A DNA stretch of 64,000 nucleotides from assembly GCA_026125285.1 (NCBI GenBank), contig JAHCLO010000001.1, forward strand, positions 62,001 through 126,000, read 5' to 3'. A model generated the notes under the pieces. That model was not told the origin of the DNA. It ran no database searches and saw only the letters and a list, made by a program, of their open reading frames with translations. This stretch comes from Verrucomicrobiia bacterium. Lineage in GTDB: Bacteria; Verrucomicrobiota; Verrucomicrobiia; Limisphaerales; JADLHS01. Made by a program: the position numbers and the translations under genes. Of the stretch, positions 17,733 through 26,180 are shown piece after piece. Within the stretch, counting starts at the first letter, position 1. Each line of letters begins with the position of its first letter.

Positions 17733-19085
17733 TCAGACGTCTTCCAGCTTGCCGGTGCTGTCGCCAACGCGCTCGGCGGAAACACCCATGCGATCCAGCA
17801 TCGCCAGATACAAATTTGTCATTGGGATTTCGCGGCCATAACGCACGTGGCGACCCGGCTGAAGCGAACCGGCGCCGCCGCCGGCGAGCAGAATGGGCAG
17901 GTTGTCGTGATTGTGGCGGTTGCCGTCACTGATGCCGCCGCCATACACAATCATGCAGTTGTCGAGCAACGTACCCTCGCCTTCCGGCACGGATTTCAGT
18001 TTCTCCAGGAAATACGCGAACTGCGTGGCGTGGTAATGGTTGATCTTCGCAATCTTCTCCTTCTTCACCGGATCGTTGCCATGATGGGAGAGGTCATGAT
18101 GCCCCTCCGCGACGCCGATGTTGGGATAGGGACGATTACTACCGTCGTGCGCGACGATGTAGGTGGCGATGCGCGTGGTATCGGTCTGAAATGCCAGCGT
18201 CATCAAATCAAACATCACCCGCAGGTATTCCTCGTGTTGTTGCGGAATGCCCTCCGGTTTTTCGTATTCCGGCAGCGCGGCGGCGAATTTCTCAGACCGT
18301 TCAATGCGCAATTCCAGTTCGCGCACCGAAGTGAGGTATTCATCCAGCTTGCGATTGTCCGTGTAACCGAGTTTGCGCTTCAAATCCTTCGCGTCTTCGG
18401 CCACAAAATCGAGAATACTCTTGCGCTGATTCAACCGCGCGGCCTGGCTCGCCGCCGTCTCGGCCGCGTCACTTCCGGCAAACAACCGCTCGAACACCAG
18501 CCGCGGATCCACCTCCGGTGGAACGGGCGTGGATTCCGTCTTCCATGAAATGTTGAACTGGTAGGCACAAGCGTAACCGGAATCACACGAACCCGTTGTG
18601 CGCCGGCGGTCCGCCGAAAGCTCCAACGATGGCAAGCGCGTGTGCTTGCCGATCCGCTCCGCGGCAATCTGGTCCACCGACACGCCGACCTTGATGTCCG
18701 CGCCGGCGGTCTTGCGCGCCTGGCAACCGGTGAGAAAGCTGGCCGAAGCGCGCGCGTGATCGCCGGCGCCATCACCGTTGGCCCGCGCCTTGTCGTGCGC
18801 CAGACCGGTCAGGACCTGAAAATCCTTTTGATGCGGCAGGAGCGGTTCGAGAATGTAGGGCAACTCGAACTCCGTGCCGACCGCCTTGGGCGTCCAATCC
18901 ACCATGTTCGCGCCGTTGGGGATGTACACGAACGCCATGCGACGCGGGAACGCCTTGGACGACTTGCCCGCGCCCGCCGCCAAGGAACGCATGGTCGGGC
19001 ACATCGCTTCCAGCATCGGCAGGGCGACCAATGCGCCCATGCCCCTCAAAAAAGTGCGTCGCGGCAAATACCAAGGTTTTTTCAT
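17733..19085 (-). CDS. DUF1552 protein with Tat-type signal
   Basis: A 450-residue protein starting 'MKKPWYLPRRTFLRGMGALVALP', a twin-arginine signal (RRTFLRG), so it is probably exported folded. The DUF1552 body is clear: 'RMAFVYIPNGANMVDWTPK', 'LPYILEPLLPHQKDFQVLTGL', 'GDGAGDHARASASFLTGC', 'GVSVDQIAAERIG', 'LPSLELSAD', 'YEKPEGIPQQHEEYLRVMFDLM', 'MVYGGGISDGNRHNHDNLPILLAGGG'. The fold is related to alkaline phosphatase/DUF1501 enzymes; no reaction is established. In Planctomycetes and Verrucomicrobia it is usually encoded next to a DUF1592/DUF1587-type cytochrome-like protein, and that partner is absent here. It follows the SGNH/TPR gene by 93 bp and may share its transcript. Confidence 0.92.
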   Translation of the reverse strand: MKKPWYLPRRTFLRGMGALVALPMLEAMCPTMRSLAAGAGKSSKAFPRRMAFVYIPNGANMVDWTPKAVGTEFELPYILEPLLPHQKDFQVLTGLAHDKARANGDGAGDHARASASFLTGCQARKTAGADIKVGVSVDQIAAERIGKHTRLPSLELSADRRRTTGSCDSGYACAYQFNISWKTESTPVPPEVDPRLVFERLFAGSDAAETAASQAARLNQRKSILDFVAEDAKDLKRKLGYTDNRKLDEYLTSVRELELRIERSEKFAAALPEYEKPEGIPQQHEEYLRVMFDLMTLAFQTDTTRIATYIVAHDGSNRPYPNIGVAEGHHDLSHHGNDPVKKEKIAKINHYHATQFAYFLEKLKSVPEGEGTLLDNCMIVYGGGISDGNRHNHDNLPILLAGGGAGSLQPGRHVRYGREIPMTNLYLAMLDRMGVSAERVGDSTGKLEDV

Positions 19086-19180
19086 GGCAACATTCTTTCG
19101 GTGTTTGACGGTGACAGTAGTTCAAGTGCGCGGCGATGACAACCCGGACGCCAAAGATTTTTCGACCTTGCAACACCGCT

Positions 19181-21487
19181 TCAGTCAGCGGGGCGCGAGC
19201 GCGACCGGAGTTGTTCGAGATACTGCCTTGCGGGAGTGAGCCGCGGTTCCAGCCGGAGGGCCTCTTCAAAGTGACGGATCGCCTCGGCGTCGCGGCCTTG
19301 CTTGAACAGCGCCACGCCCAGATTCAAATGCAATAACGGACTGTCCGGCCTGAGTTTCAATGCGGCTTCAAATTCCTTTTGAGCTTCCGTGGTCTGACCC
19401 GCAAAAGCGAGTTCCTCACCCAGAAAAGCCCGCGCCTCCCAGAACCCTGGATCAAGTCGGACGGCCGCGCGCACCTGTTCGATAGCCTCCTCCGGGCGCT
19501 TCAAGCGGGAGAGGGCCTTGGCGGTCTGCAACAAGATTGGCGGATGTTGCGGGAGGAATTGTCGGGCGCGGTTGAAGTGTTGCAGCGCTTCCTCGTGCCG
19601 GCCTTCGGCGAGACTCAGGGTGCCGAGTTCCAGCCAACCTGCGCCCAAGTCGGGGCGAAGACCCACAGCTTGGTTGAGCCATTCGCGTGCTCCCTCGCGC
19701 TGGCCTTGCTCGGCCAGCAACCGCCCAACTTGGTAAGGCCCGAGGTGATGATGCGGAATCAGCGACTGAACCCGCCGCCACTGTTCGGTGGCGCCAGACA
19801 AATCGCGGATCGCTTCCAGGAACGTGGCAAAATTCCCGTGCAACCGAAAGTCATCCGGGCGGCGTTCAATGGCTTCGAGATAGACTTCACGGGCGTTGAC
19901 GGCATTGGTCGCCGTCAACTGTTGCCTGACCTCGCCCAGTTGCGCCCGCCAGAACCTGATCCGCTGAGAGTTGTCCGGTTGCTCTGCGAAGGGCGGTTGC
20001 TGGAGCCGCCGCACCATGTTGTCATAGACCTCGCGACGATTCCAATCCGTCAGCCCGAGCGCGCGTTCGCATTGTTCCTGGGTCGCCCACGCTTGCACGG
20101 CCGGCTGCGCCAAGTGCGCCGGCAAAAGCCCAGCGATGCGGTCCGCCAGCGCGCGCGCCAGCCGGTAGTTGCCCTCAAAGGTAAAATGGACGTGCTCGTA
20201 GAATGATTCGTCGCCGGGAATCTCAACCGCGCTGTGCGCTGCCATCGCGGCTGGCGCATCGAACCGATGCACTCCCCGACGGGCGTGAGTCTGGCCGACT
20301 TCCTCAATGATGGCGTTCAGCCGCGAATCCGTGCGGAACGGCAGCGCGTCATCGTCGCACGCCTGGGAGAAGCTGGAGCGCGCCGCAACCAGATTCGACA
20401 CCGCCAGTTGGCATTGCCCCAGCCGATAGTGCAGGTCCGCATGGCGCGACGACAACGCCAGGGCGCGTTCGTAGAAATGGATTGCGCCCGGCCAATCGCC
20501 CGCCGTCTGAGCGGTCACCGCGCTGGAAGTGAACTTCAGCAAGTCGGGCGGCGGGTTGGTGCCGTCTGACGCGGCGGGCAAGGAAGCCAGTGGCGCGAAG
20601 TCTTTCAAGTTCACGGCCACGGTGCTCAAAATGATGGGAATGTTTGCTCGTTCACCGGCGCGGAGAATGGCTTCGAGATTCGCGCGGAAATTTCGATAAA
20701 CGATTTCGCGCGCCGGATCGTCGGGCGCAAGTCGGTGCTCCGTGAAAAGCTTCATCCCCTCCCACCCGCGCGTACGATCATTTCCCCGTCCGGGAATTCT
20801 TATGTCCTCCAGCGCCTGCATGAGCCGAGTTCGCCCCAGAGCCAGGCGCAGCCGCACCAGCCAGCCGGGCAGGGCTTTCGCCCCGAACGCGGTGGCCGCG
20901 CCAAAGGGCCCGACCATCTCGTTGTTACCCATATAGACAATCCACAAGTCTCCATCGCGCCGCGCACATTCCCGGGCGATGGGCAGGATCGCGTGCGAGT
21001 TGATGGCGGTCATGGCCACGCACACCACCTCGAAGTCGGTCTCGGGATAACGCTCCCGGAGCAACACCTCCAGGTAGCGGCCAAAGCCAAAAGCCGGGGC
21101 CGGATCGCCCAACGCCGCAGATTCGCCCAGCAGAAAAATCCGGTATTGGTCCGGCGGTTTTTCCGCGCGCATCACCACGGGTGCCGGACTGCGCGCCAAT
21201 TCCGGCGGGAAGAACTGCAGACCGAATTTGTCATTCTCCACCAGGAACGCTTCACCGTTGATGGTGGCCGGTTTGAAAAAAGTCGTCGGACGACCGTAAC
21301 CTGCCAGCCGCAATACCAGTTCAACGCCGCCCAACAAAACCAGCGGCACCAACGTCATGGCCGCGAGGCGGAACCACCAGAGCCGCCGTCCTGTTGGTGA
21401 TTGGGACAACGACGGTCTTGCCGCGGAAAACGGCGCTGCGGTTGGAGTTGGCTTTGGATGCTTCGGGTAGCGCTTCAACGCGCGCAC
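19181..21487 (-). CDS. Membrane-anchored SGNH-hydrolase-like and TPR protein
   Basis: About 768 residues from the GTG at 21487. One membrane segment ('FRLAAMTLVPLVLLGGVELVLRLAG') is followed by an SGNH/GDSL-like region with 'IFLLGESAALGDPAP' (block I-like), 'VCVAMTAINSHAI' and 'YMGNNEMVGPFG' (NN of block III). The second half holds tetratricopeptide repeats: 'AIHFYERALALSSRHADLHYRLGQCQLA', 'GWLELGTLSLAEGRHEEALQHFNRAR' and 'LHLNLGVALFKQGRDAEAIRHFEEALRLEP'. The frame continues upstream to an ATG at 21634, but that stretch translates a dispersed palindromic repeat (21582-21690), so I reject it. Such proteins are common in Verrucomicrobia; role and substrate are unknown, possibly extracellular polymer modification. 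Confidence 0.85.
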   Translation of the reverse strand: MRALKRYPKHPKPTPTAAPFSAARPSLSQSPTGRRLWWFRLAAMTLVPLVLLGGVELVLRLAGYGRPTTFFKPATINGEAFLVENDKFGLQFFPPELARSPAPVVMRAEKPPDQYRIFLLGESAALGDPAPAFGFGRYLEVLLRERYPETDFEVVCVAMTAINSHAILPIARECARRDGDLWIVYMGNNEMVGPFGAATAFGAKALPGWLVRLRLALGRTRLMQALEDIRIPGRGNDRTRGWEGMKLFTEHRLAPDDPAREIVYRNFRANLEAILRAGERANIPIILSTVAVNLKDFAPLASLPAASDGTNPPPDLLKFTSSAVTAQTAGDWPGAIHFYERALALSSRHADLHYRLGQCQLAVSNLVAARSSFSQACDDDALPFRTDSRLNAIIEEVGQTHARRGVHRFDAPAAMAAHSAVEIPGDESFYEHVHFTFEGNYRLARALADRIAGLLPAHLAQPAVQAWATQEQCERALGLTDWNRREVYDNMVRRLQQPPFAEQPDNSQRIRFWRAQLGEVRQQLTATNAVNAREVYLEAIERRPDDFRLHGNFATFLEAIRDLSGATEQWRRVQSLIPHHHLGPYQVGRLLAEQGQREGAREWLNQAVGLRPDLGAGWLELGTLSLAEGRHEEALQHFNRARQFLPQHPPILLQTAKALSRLKRPEEAIEQVRAAVRLDPGFWEARAFLGEELAFAGQTTEAQKEFEAALKLRPDSPLLHLNLGVALFKQGRDAEAIRHFEEALRLEPRLTPARQYLEQLRSRSRPAD

Positions 21488-21581
21488 GCTAACATTCGGA
21501 AGGGGGCCGCGCCAAAGCAATTTGCGTTTCCGCCAGGCAGGTGCAGTCAGCAGTGCGGTTAAGTTCCTACCACGCTGCCCC

Positions 21582-21690
21582 CTTCGGCGAAGCGGCGCTA
21601 AAGACGCACGCACTCCAAACGCTTCGCGCGGCACGCAGACGCACGGACTTCGCGAAGCGTCTGGAGTGCGGTGACTTCATCACCGCTTTC
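21582..21690. repeat. Palindromic repeat family F, copy 3
   Basis: Matches 13175-13304. Its terminal hairpin is GCGGTG (21668-21673) with CACCGC (21681-21686), a compensated change from GCGGCG/CGCCGC in the other copies. The gap 21488-21917 otherwise shows no gene. Confidence 0.8.
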
Positions 21691-21917
21691 GACACACCGG
21701 CAAAGGTCGAGCCGTCGGGCCGTGCGGTCACGGCGAGGGGTGCTCATTTGGGCGTTTGCAGTCCTGAAATAACCGTTTCAACGAACGCTCGCAAAGTCCT
21801 CTCGCAGACTCTCATTCGGTCGTGCCAATTCTTGAAACTTTTTTCCATTTATTCTTGCCAGTGCCCGCCGAACTTTGATAGGCAAGGCACAGGCAAATTC
21901 AACCCAGTTAAAAGCCT

Positions 21918-24900
21918 ATGAAAAACAAACTCCTCAACAAACTACTACAACTCACCTTGGGCACGGCGCTGGTCGCCTCCCTCGGCACCAATACACGCGC
22001 AGGCAGCTTCCTTTGGGACTTCGACGACTGGCTCACTCCCGGTGGTCCGGCGGATACGCTGACCTACGCGGGCGACGCCAACGCCATGTTGTTCGAAGAT
22101 TACAAGGGCCTCTCGGAAGGGAATCCCGCGACCGGCGGCTTTCTGCAATTGACCCCGGCGGTTGACAGCCGAAACCTCGCGGTCGCCTTCCCGGACATTG
22201 ACGATGGCGCCCCGATCAAGGCGTTCAAACTCACCATGGATGTGCGTGCCGGAAATCCTGGTGATGGTGATGCTCGTCCAGCCGATGGATTCAGCATCAG
22301 TTATGTTCGTGACGGCGATCCGGCATTGAGCAACCTGGTCAGCTACGTAGATCCGCTGACAACCCGAGGCATCGTCTGGGGCTATGCGGGTGGCGACGAT
22401 GATGCCACAACCCAGAACCCATTGGGAGGCGGCAACCCAGAGAACGGTAGCAAGACCGGGGTCGCCATCTCCTTCGACGCTTGGGCTGGCAATCGCCTGC
22501 CGGATACGGGTCCCGGCGGGACGCCTGGTCCCGACCTTGAAGGCATCGCGGTCCGCGTGGACGACAAGACGCTGATTCAAGTGGCCATGCCAACCCGGAA
22601 TGCAGGCTGCGCCGACAATACGTCAATGCAGACGGGCACTTGGCTAAATGATGGTGGCGCAAGCTTTACGCATCTCGAATGGTGCCGACTCGAGGTGGAA
22701 TTGACCACGGACGCCAAAGTCAATGTCACTTGGAAGGGTCGCAAGCTGCTGGATGGCTACCAATTGACCGCTTACAGCCCGCACAAGGGCCGCTTGCTTC
22801 TCGCCGGCCGGACGGGTGGCAATAATCAATATGTGCATTTCGACAACATCTCCCTTGAAACCGTTCCGGCCATTGAGCCGCTGGTAAAGAGTATGGCCGT
22901 GAATGTCTCGGACCTGAAAGGTTGGACACTCACGTTGGAGGACTTTCTGCCCAGCACTGTCACCACCGTCACTTCCGTGAAATGGAATGGCGTGGACGTG
23001 ACCTCCTCGGTCACCACGACGCGCACCGGTCTCGAAACGGCCATCGTTTATACCCAAGCCAACCGCCTGCCCGCGAATTCAGCCAACAACGTGGAGGCGA
23101 CGTTTGAAACCAGCTTGGGCCAGACCATCACGGTGTTTGCCAGCGCAACCACTCCCGATTGGTTCCTCATGCCGGCAGCATACGCACTACCTTTGAGCGC
23201 CGTCTCCGGCCAGCCCCGCGGCATCGCGCTCGGCCAGGCCTGGCAGACCGTTGCGGAAAACCGCAACAGCCAGGGCGACAACAAGCTCAACTGGACCGAG
23301 GAACAAATCCTCGGCCTGCGCGGCGCAAACCTCGCCACCGTTCCCTCGCCGGCTTCCACCGACGTGGTTGACTTCCAGAACGGCGGCCCGACGGGCAATT
23401 TCCGCGTGGACGGTGTGACGGGTGGATTCCGCGACGGCGCGGATTACTCCATTCAGAGCACCTTCGGCATCGGCATGAATCCCGCCAAGGGCAACACCGA
23501 TGACGGCGCGATTGAATGGTTTAGCTACGTCAACTTCCCGACCGCCGGCGACTATGTCATGGTGGTGAACAGTGACGACGGCTTCCGGCTCACCACCGCC
23601 CGCAATGCCAAGGACCGCATGGGCGACGTGATCTCGTCCTTCAACGCCGGTCGCGGCGCGGGCACGGGAGTCGGTGCCGGCACGCAACAACGCGTCATCG
23701 TGGAGCAAGCAGGTGTGTATCCGATTCGCGGCCTCATGTTCAACCGTGGCGGCGGATTCGACGTGGAATGGTACACCCGCGACGGCGACAACCTCTATCT
23801 GGTGAATAGCAACTCCACCCCGCAGGCCCTGCAAGCATGGACCTCGGCCACGGGCACGGGCGCCTATGTCAACAGCGCCATCCCCGTGCGCAGCGCGGTG
23901 GATGTTCCCGGCAACCAGAAGATCATCATTGAGTTGGCCAATGGCACAACCACCGTCAATGGCGGCTCGATTGTGTTGAAGGTGGATGGCAACACGGTAA
24001 GTCCCACCATCACGGCGGGCGCAACCACCAAGGTGGAACTGGACCCGATCGGCCCGAACAACCTCTGGCCCAGCGGCACCAGCCACAACGTGGAACTCAC
24101 CTTCACCGACAGCGCCAGCACGGCTTACAGCTATGCGTGGAGCTTCAGCGTCGCGCCGTACACGCTGCTGAACCCGGGCTACCCGATTGGCTCGCAAGAC
24201 CCCACCAAGGCTGGCTTCATGTATAGCACCTGGCAGCTTGACCCGACTGGCAGTGTGGGCTACCCCAATCGCGTCTATGTCGGTGAACAAGTCGTCCAAG
24301 GCTGGTGGGGACCGAACACGGCTACCCTGGCTTCCGGCCCCATCAGCGGTGTGATCAACTTTGACAACACCCAGGCAGCGCAAGGTAACTTCACTGCCAA
24401 CAACGGCTATCAAGAGGAGTTGATCCCGGGAATTCCCGGCACGAGCGCGACTCCCACCGATTGGTACGCATGCGAGATCCTGACCTACGTGGAATTCCCC
24501 GCTGCGGGTTTCTACCAATTGGGCTTCAACAGTGACGATGGCTTCTGGACCCGCCAAGGGCACTCACGCCCGAGCAAGGTCGGCCAACTCACCATCAATA
24601 GCCCCGCTAGCATTGCCGGCAACAAGGGTGCTTTGCTGCCCGCCGCCAACGCCGGGCTCGAGGTGCTTGCGACTAATGACGTCACTGGCGAAATCGTTCT
24701 GGCCAACCCGGTGGATGCCAGCACCGCGCTGGTAAATGCAGCGCAAGTCGCTGGAAAGATTGTCATCTGCTATCGCGGCGTAAACTCGTTCGCCGAAAAA
24801 ATCCAGTTCTGTGCCAACGCTGGCGCCATTGGCGTCATCGTGGTGCAGAACCGCCCGGAAGTCACGCCTACGGACGGAGTCTTCCCGATTGAAATGGGCG

Positions 24901-25409
24901 CCACGGTGGGACCGATCCCATCGGTGATGATTCAACTGGCTACCGGTAACGCGATTACCAATGCACTGAGTTCCGGGGCTGTCTCCGGCACCTTGAATGC
25001 GGCGGTCAATCTCAATGACTCCCTCGGGTTCTTTAACGATGGCCGTGGAGCCTCCGACACCATCTACAGCATGGTCGTCCCCGCCCCGGGCCTCTATCCG
25101 TTGCGGACGATGTGGTGGCAGGGTAACGGCGGTGGCAATTGCGAGTGGTTCAGCATCAATAACGGTATCCGGACGCTGCTCAACGACTCCAGCAATCCGG
25201 CAGCGTTGAAGACCTATTACGGCCTGAACATTGTGCCGGCACCCGAGATCAGCCTCGCCCGCGACGGCGCGAATGTGGTCATCACCTACACCGGTACGTT
25301 GCAGTCGGCGGATTCGGTCAATGGCCCGTACACGGATGTGGTCGGTGCCAGTTCACCATACAGCACGCCCGCAACCGGCGCGGCAAAGTACTTCCGCTCA
25401 AAGGAATAA
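21918..25409 (+). CDS. Large secreted multidomain protein (lectin-like, PA14-like, PA domain)
   Basis: A 1163-residue protein with a signal peptide ('MKNKLLNKLLQLTLGTALVASLG'). In order: an L-type-lectin-like sandwich (about 30-315; 'LWDFDDWLTPGG', 'DGFSISYV', 'GIAVRVDD', 'CRLEVELTTDAKVNVTWKGR', 'YVHFDNISLETV'); an Ig-like linker; a PA14-like unit (about 445-640; 'SYVNFPTAGDYVMVVNSDDGF'); another linker; and a second PA14-like unit (about 770-1100; 'YVEFPAAGFYQLGFNSDDGF') into which a protease-associated (PA) domain is inserted ('GKIVICYRGVNSFAEKIQFCANAGAIGVIVVQN', shortened). The C-terminal ~50 residues are the 'LQSADSVNGPYTDVVGA' module also seen at 4003-5652. It is probably extracellular with sugar-binding roles; no catalytic site was recognised. 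Confidence 0.85.
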   Translation: MKNKLLNKLLQLTLGTALVASLGTNTRAGSFLWDFDDWLTPGGPADTLTYAGDANAMLFEDYKGLSEGNPATGGFLQLTPAVDSRNLAVAFPDIDDGAPIKAFKLTMDVRAGNPGDGDARPADGFSISYVRDGDPALSNLVSYVDPLTTRGIVWGYAGGDDDATTQNPLGGGNPENGSKTGVAISFDAWAGNRLPDTGPGGTPGPDLEGIAVRVDDKTLIQVAMPTRNAGCADNTSMQTGTWLNDGGASFTHLEWCRLEVELTTDAKVNVTWKGRKLLDGYQLTAYSPHKGRLLLAGRTGGNNQYVHFDNISLETVPAIEPLVKSMAVNVSDLKGWTLTLEDFLPSTVTTVTSVKWNGVDVTSSVTTTRTGLETAIVYTQANRLPANSANNVEATFETSLGQTITVFASATTPDWFLMPAAYALPLSAVSGQPRGIALGQAWQTVAENRNSQGDNKLNWTEEQILGLRGANLATVPSPASTDVVDFQNGGPTGNFRVDGVTGGFRDGADYSIQSTFGIGMNPAKGNTDDGAIEWFSYVNFPTAGDYVMVVNSDDGFRLTTARNAKDRMGDVISSFNAGRGAGTGVGAGTQQRVIVEQAGVYPIRGLMFNRGGGFDVEWYTRDGDNLYLVNSNSTPQALQAWTSATGTGAYVNSAIPVRSAVDVPGNQKIIIELANGTTTVNGGSIVLKVDGNTVSPTITAGATTKVELDPIGPNNLWPSGTSHNVELTFTDSASTAYSYAWSFSVAPYTLLNPGYPIGSQDPTKAGFMYSTWQLDPTGSVGYPNRVYVGEQVVQGWWGPNTATLASGPISGVINFDNTQAAQGNFTANNGYQEELIPGIPGTSATPTDWYACEILTYVEFPAAGFYQLGFNSDDGFWTRQGHSRPSKVGQLTINSPASIAGNKGALLPAANAGLEVLATNDVTGEIVLANPVDASTALVNAAQVAGKIVICYRGVNSFAEKIQFCANAGAIGVIVVQNRPEVTPTDGVFPIEMGATVGPIPSVMIQLATGNAITNALSSGAVSGTLNAAVNLNDSLGFFNDGRGASDTIYSMVVPAPGLYPLRTMWWQGNGGGNCEWFSINNGIRTLLNDSSNPAALKTYYGLNIVPAPEISLARDGANVVITYTGTLQSADSVNGPYTDVVGASSPYSTPATGAAKYFRSKE

Positions 25410-25423
25410 ACTAACCTTGTTGG

Positions 25424-25483
25424 CCGGATGCTGATCCGGCCACGCACAAAGACCGGGTGGCCAAACCACCCGGTCTTTTTATT
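25424..25483 (+). terminator. Double hairpin with rho-independent terminator
   Basis: GGCCGGAT..ATCCGGCC (25424-25443) is followed by a perfect 13-bp stem (25448-25460 with 25466-25478) and TTTTTATT, just after the large secreted protein gene. Confidence 0.9.
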
Positions 25484-25558
25484 GCCCAACCCACTGTCCG
25501 CACGAAACCAGTTCCGTGGGCGCCGGCCCGCCACCTGTCTATTTCTATGAACCTCGAC

Positions 25559-25628
25559 GTAGCGGCGGTTCGGTAGCGCCGCTATTCCAACCTCAGCCAG
25601 CATGCGGCGCTCACCGAACCGCCGCTAC
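25559..25628. repeat. REP pair (BIME-like), family A, GTAG...CTAC
   Basis: GTAG (25559-25562) begins hairpin GCGGCGG..GCGCCGC; a second inverted hairpin closes with CTAC (25625-25628), followed by GGTTCATG, the complement of the leader seen before GTAG at 17421. Confidence 0.85.
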
Positions 25629-25857
25629 GGTTCATGTTCCCGATGCGCGTAGGTCGAAGCTCCCTTGAACCGCTTTCGCTCAGCGGCGCTGAAGCCGCCG
25701 TGATCTGGTTAGCTACGCGAGGTTGGTTGACGTTGAATCGCGCCAGAAGCGTTTGAGTGCGTGCGGCTTCAGCGCCGCTTTTAGCAAGGGACTCACGTTT
25801 CACCGGTACAAGCAAGGGATCCAGGCACGAACCGGTTCGGGCAATTTTGCCCAGGAA
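25629..25857. repeat. ~230-bp intergenic repeat unit, copy 1
   Basis: Begins with the leader-complement GGTTCATGTTCCCGATGCGCG. It contains a perfect 16-bp inverted repeat, GCGGCGCTGAAGCCGC (25683-25698) with GCGGCTTCAGCGCCGC (25763-25778), and ends CGAACCGGTTCGGGCAATTT. A second copy is at 25937-26180. Confidence 0.8.
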
Positions 25858-25866
25858 CCGAAGCCC

Positions 25867-25934
25867 GGAGCGCGGACCGCTGAGTCCGCGCGAACTTAAG
25901 AGAAGCAACTCGCGGACAAAGCTGTCCGCGCTCC
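25867..25934. repeat. Palindrome pair, family E, GGAG...CTCC
   Basis: Hairpins GCGCGGAC/GTCCGCGC (25870-25877 with 25884-25891) and CGCGGACA/TGTCCGCG (25911-25918 with 25923-25930) are bounded by GGAG and CTCC in place of GTAG and CTAC. Confidence 0.8.
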
Positions 25935-25936
25935 TC

Positions 25937-26180
25937 CGGTTCATGGTCCCAATGCGCGCCCGAATTCAGAATTGGAGGCTTCCCTTGACTGAACCACTTC
26001 GCCCACAGCGGCGCGCCGAAGCCGCCGCACTCCAAGCGCTATGCGAGGTTGGTTGACGTTGAATCGCGCGAAGCGTTTGGAGTGCGTGCGGCTTCAGCGC
26101 CGCTTTTAGCAAGGGACTGACGTTTCGCCGGTACAAGGGTTCCAGGCATGAACCGGTTCGGGCAATTCTTTCCAAGAACC
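25937..26180. repeat. ~230-bp intergenic repeat unit, copy 2
   Basis: Direct repeat of 25629-25857 with the same leader, central palindrome and end. It runs up to the 3' end of the disrupted oxidoreductase frame. The gap 25484-26180 is made almost entirely of these repeats. Confidence 0.8.

Noticed and set aside
23187-24563. Minus-strand open frame of 458 codons
   Set aside because: Antisense to the secreted multidomain protein, which has a signal peptide and recognisable domains.
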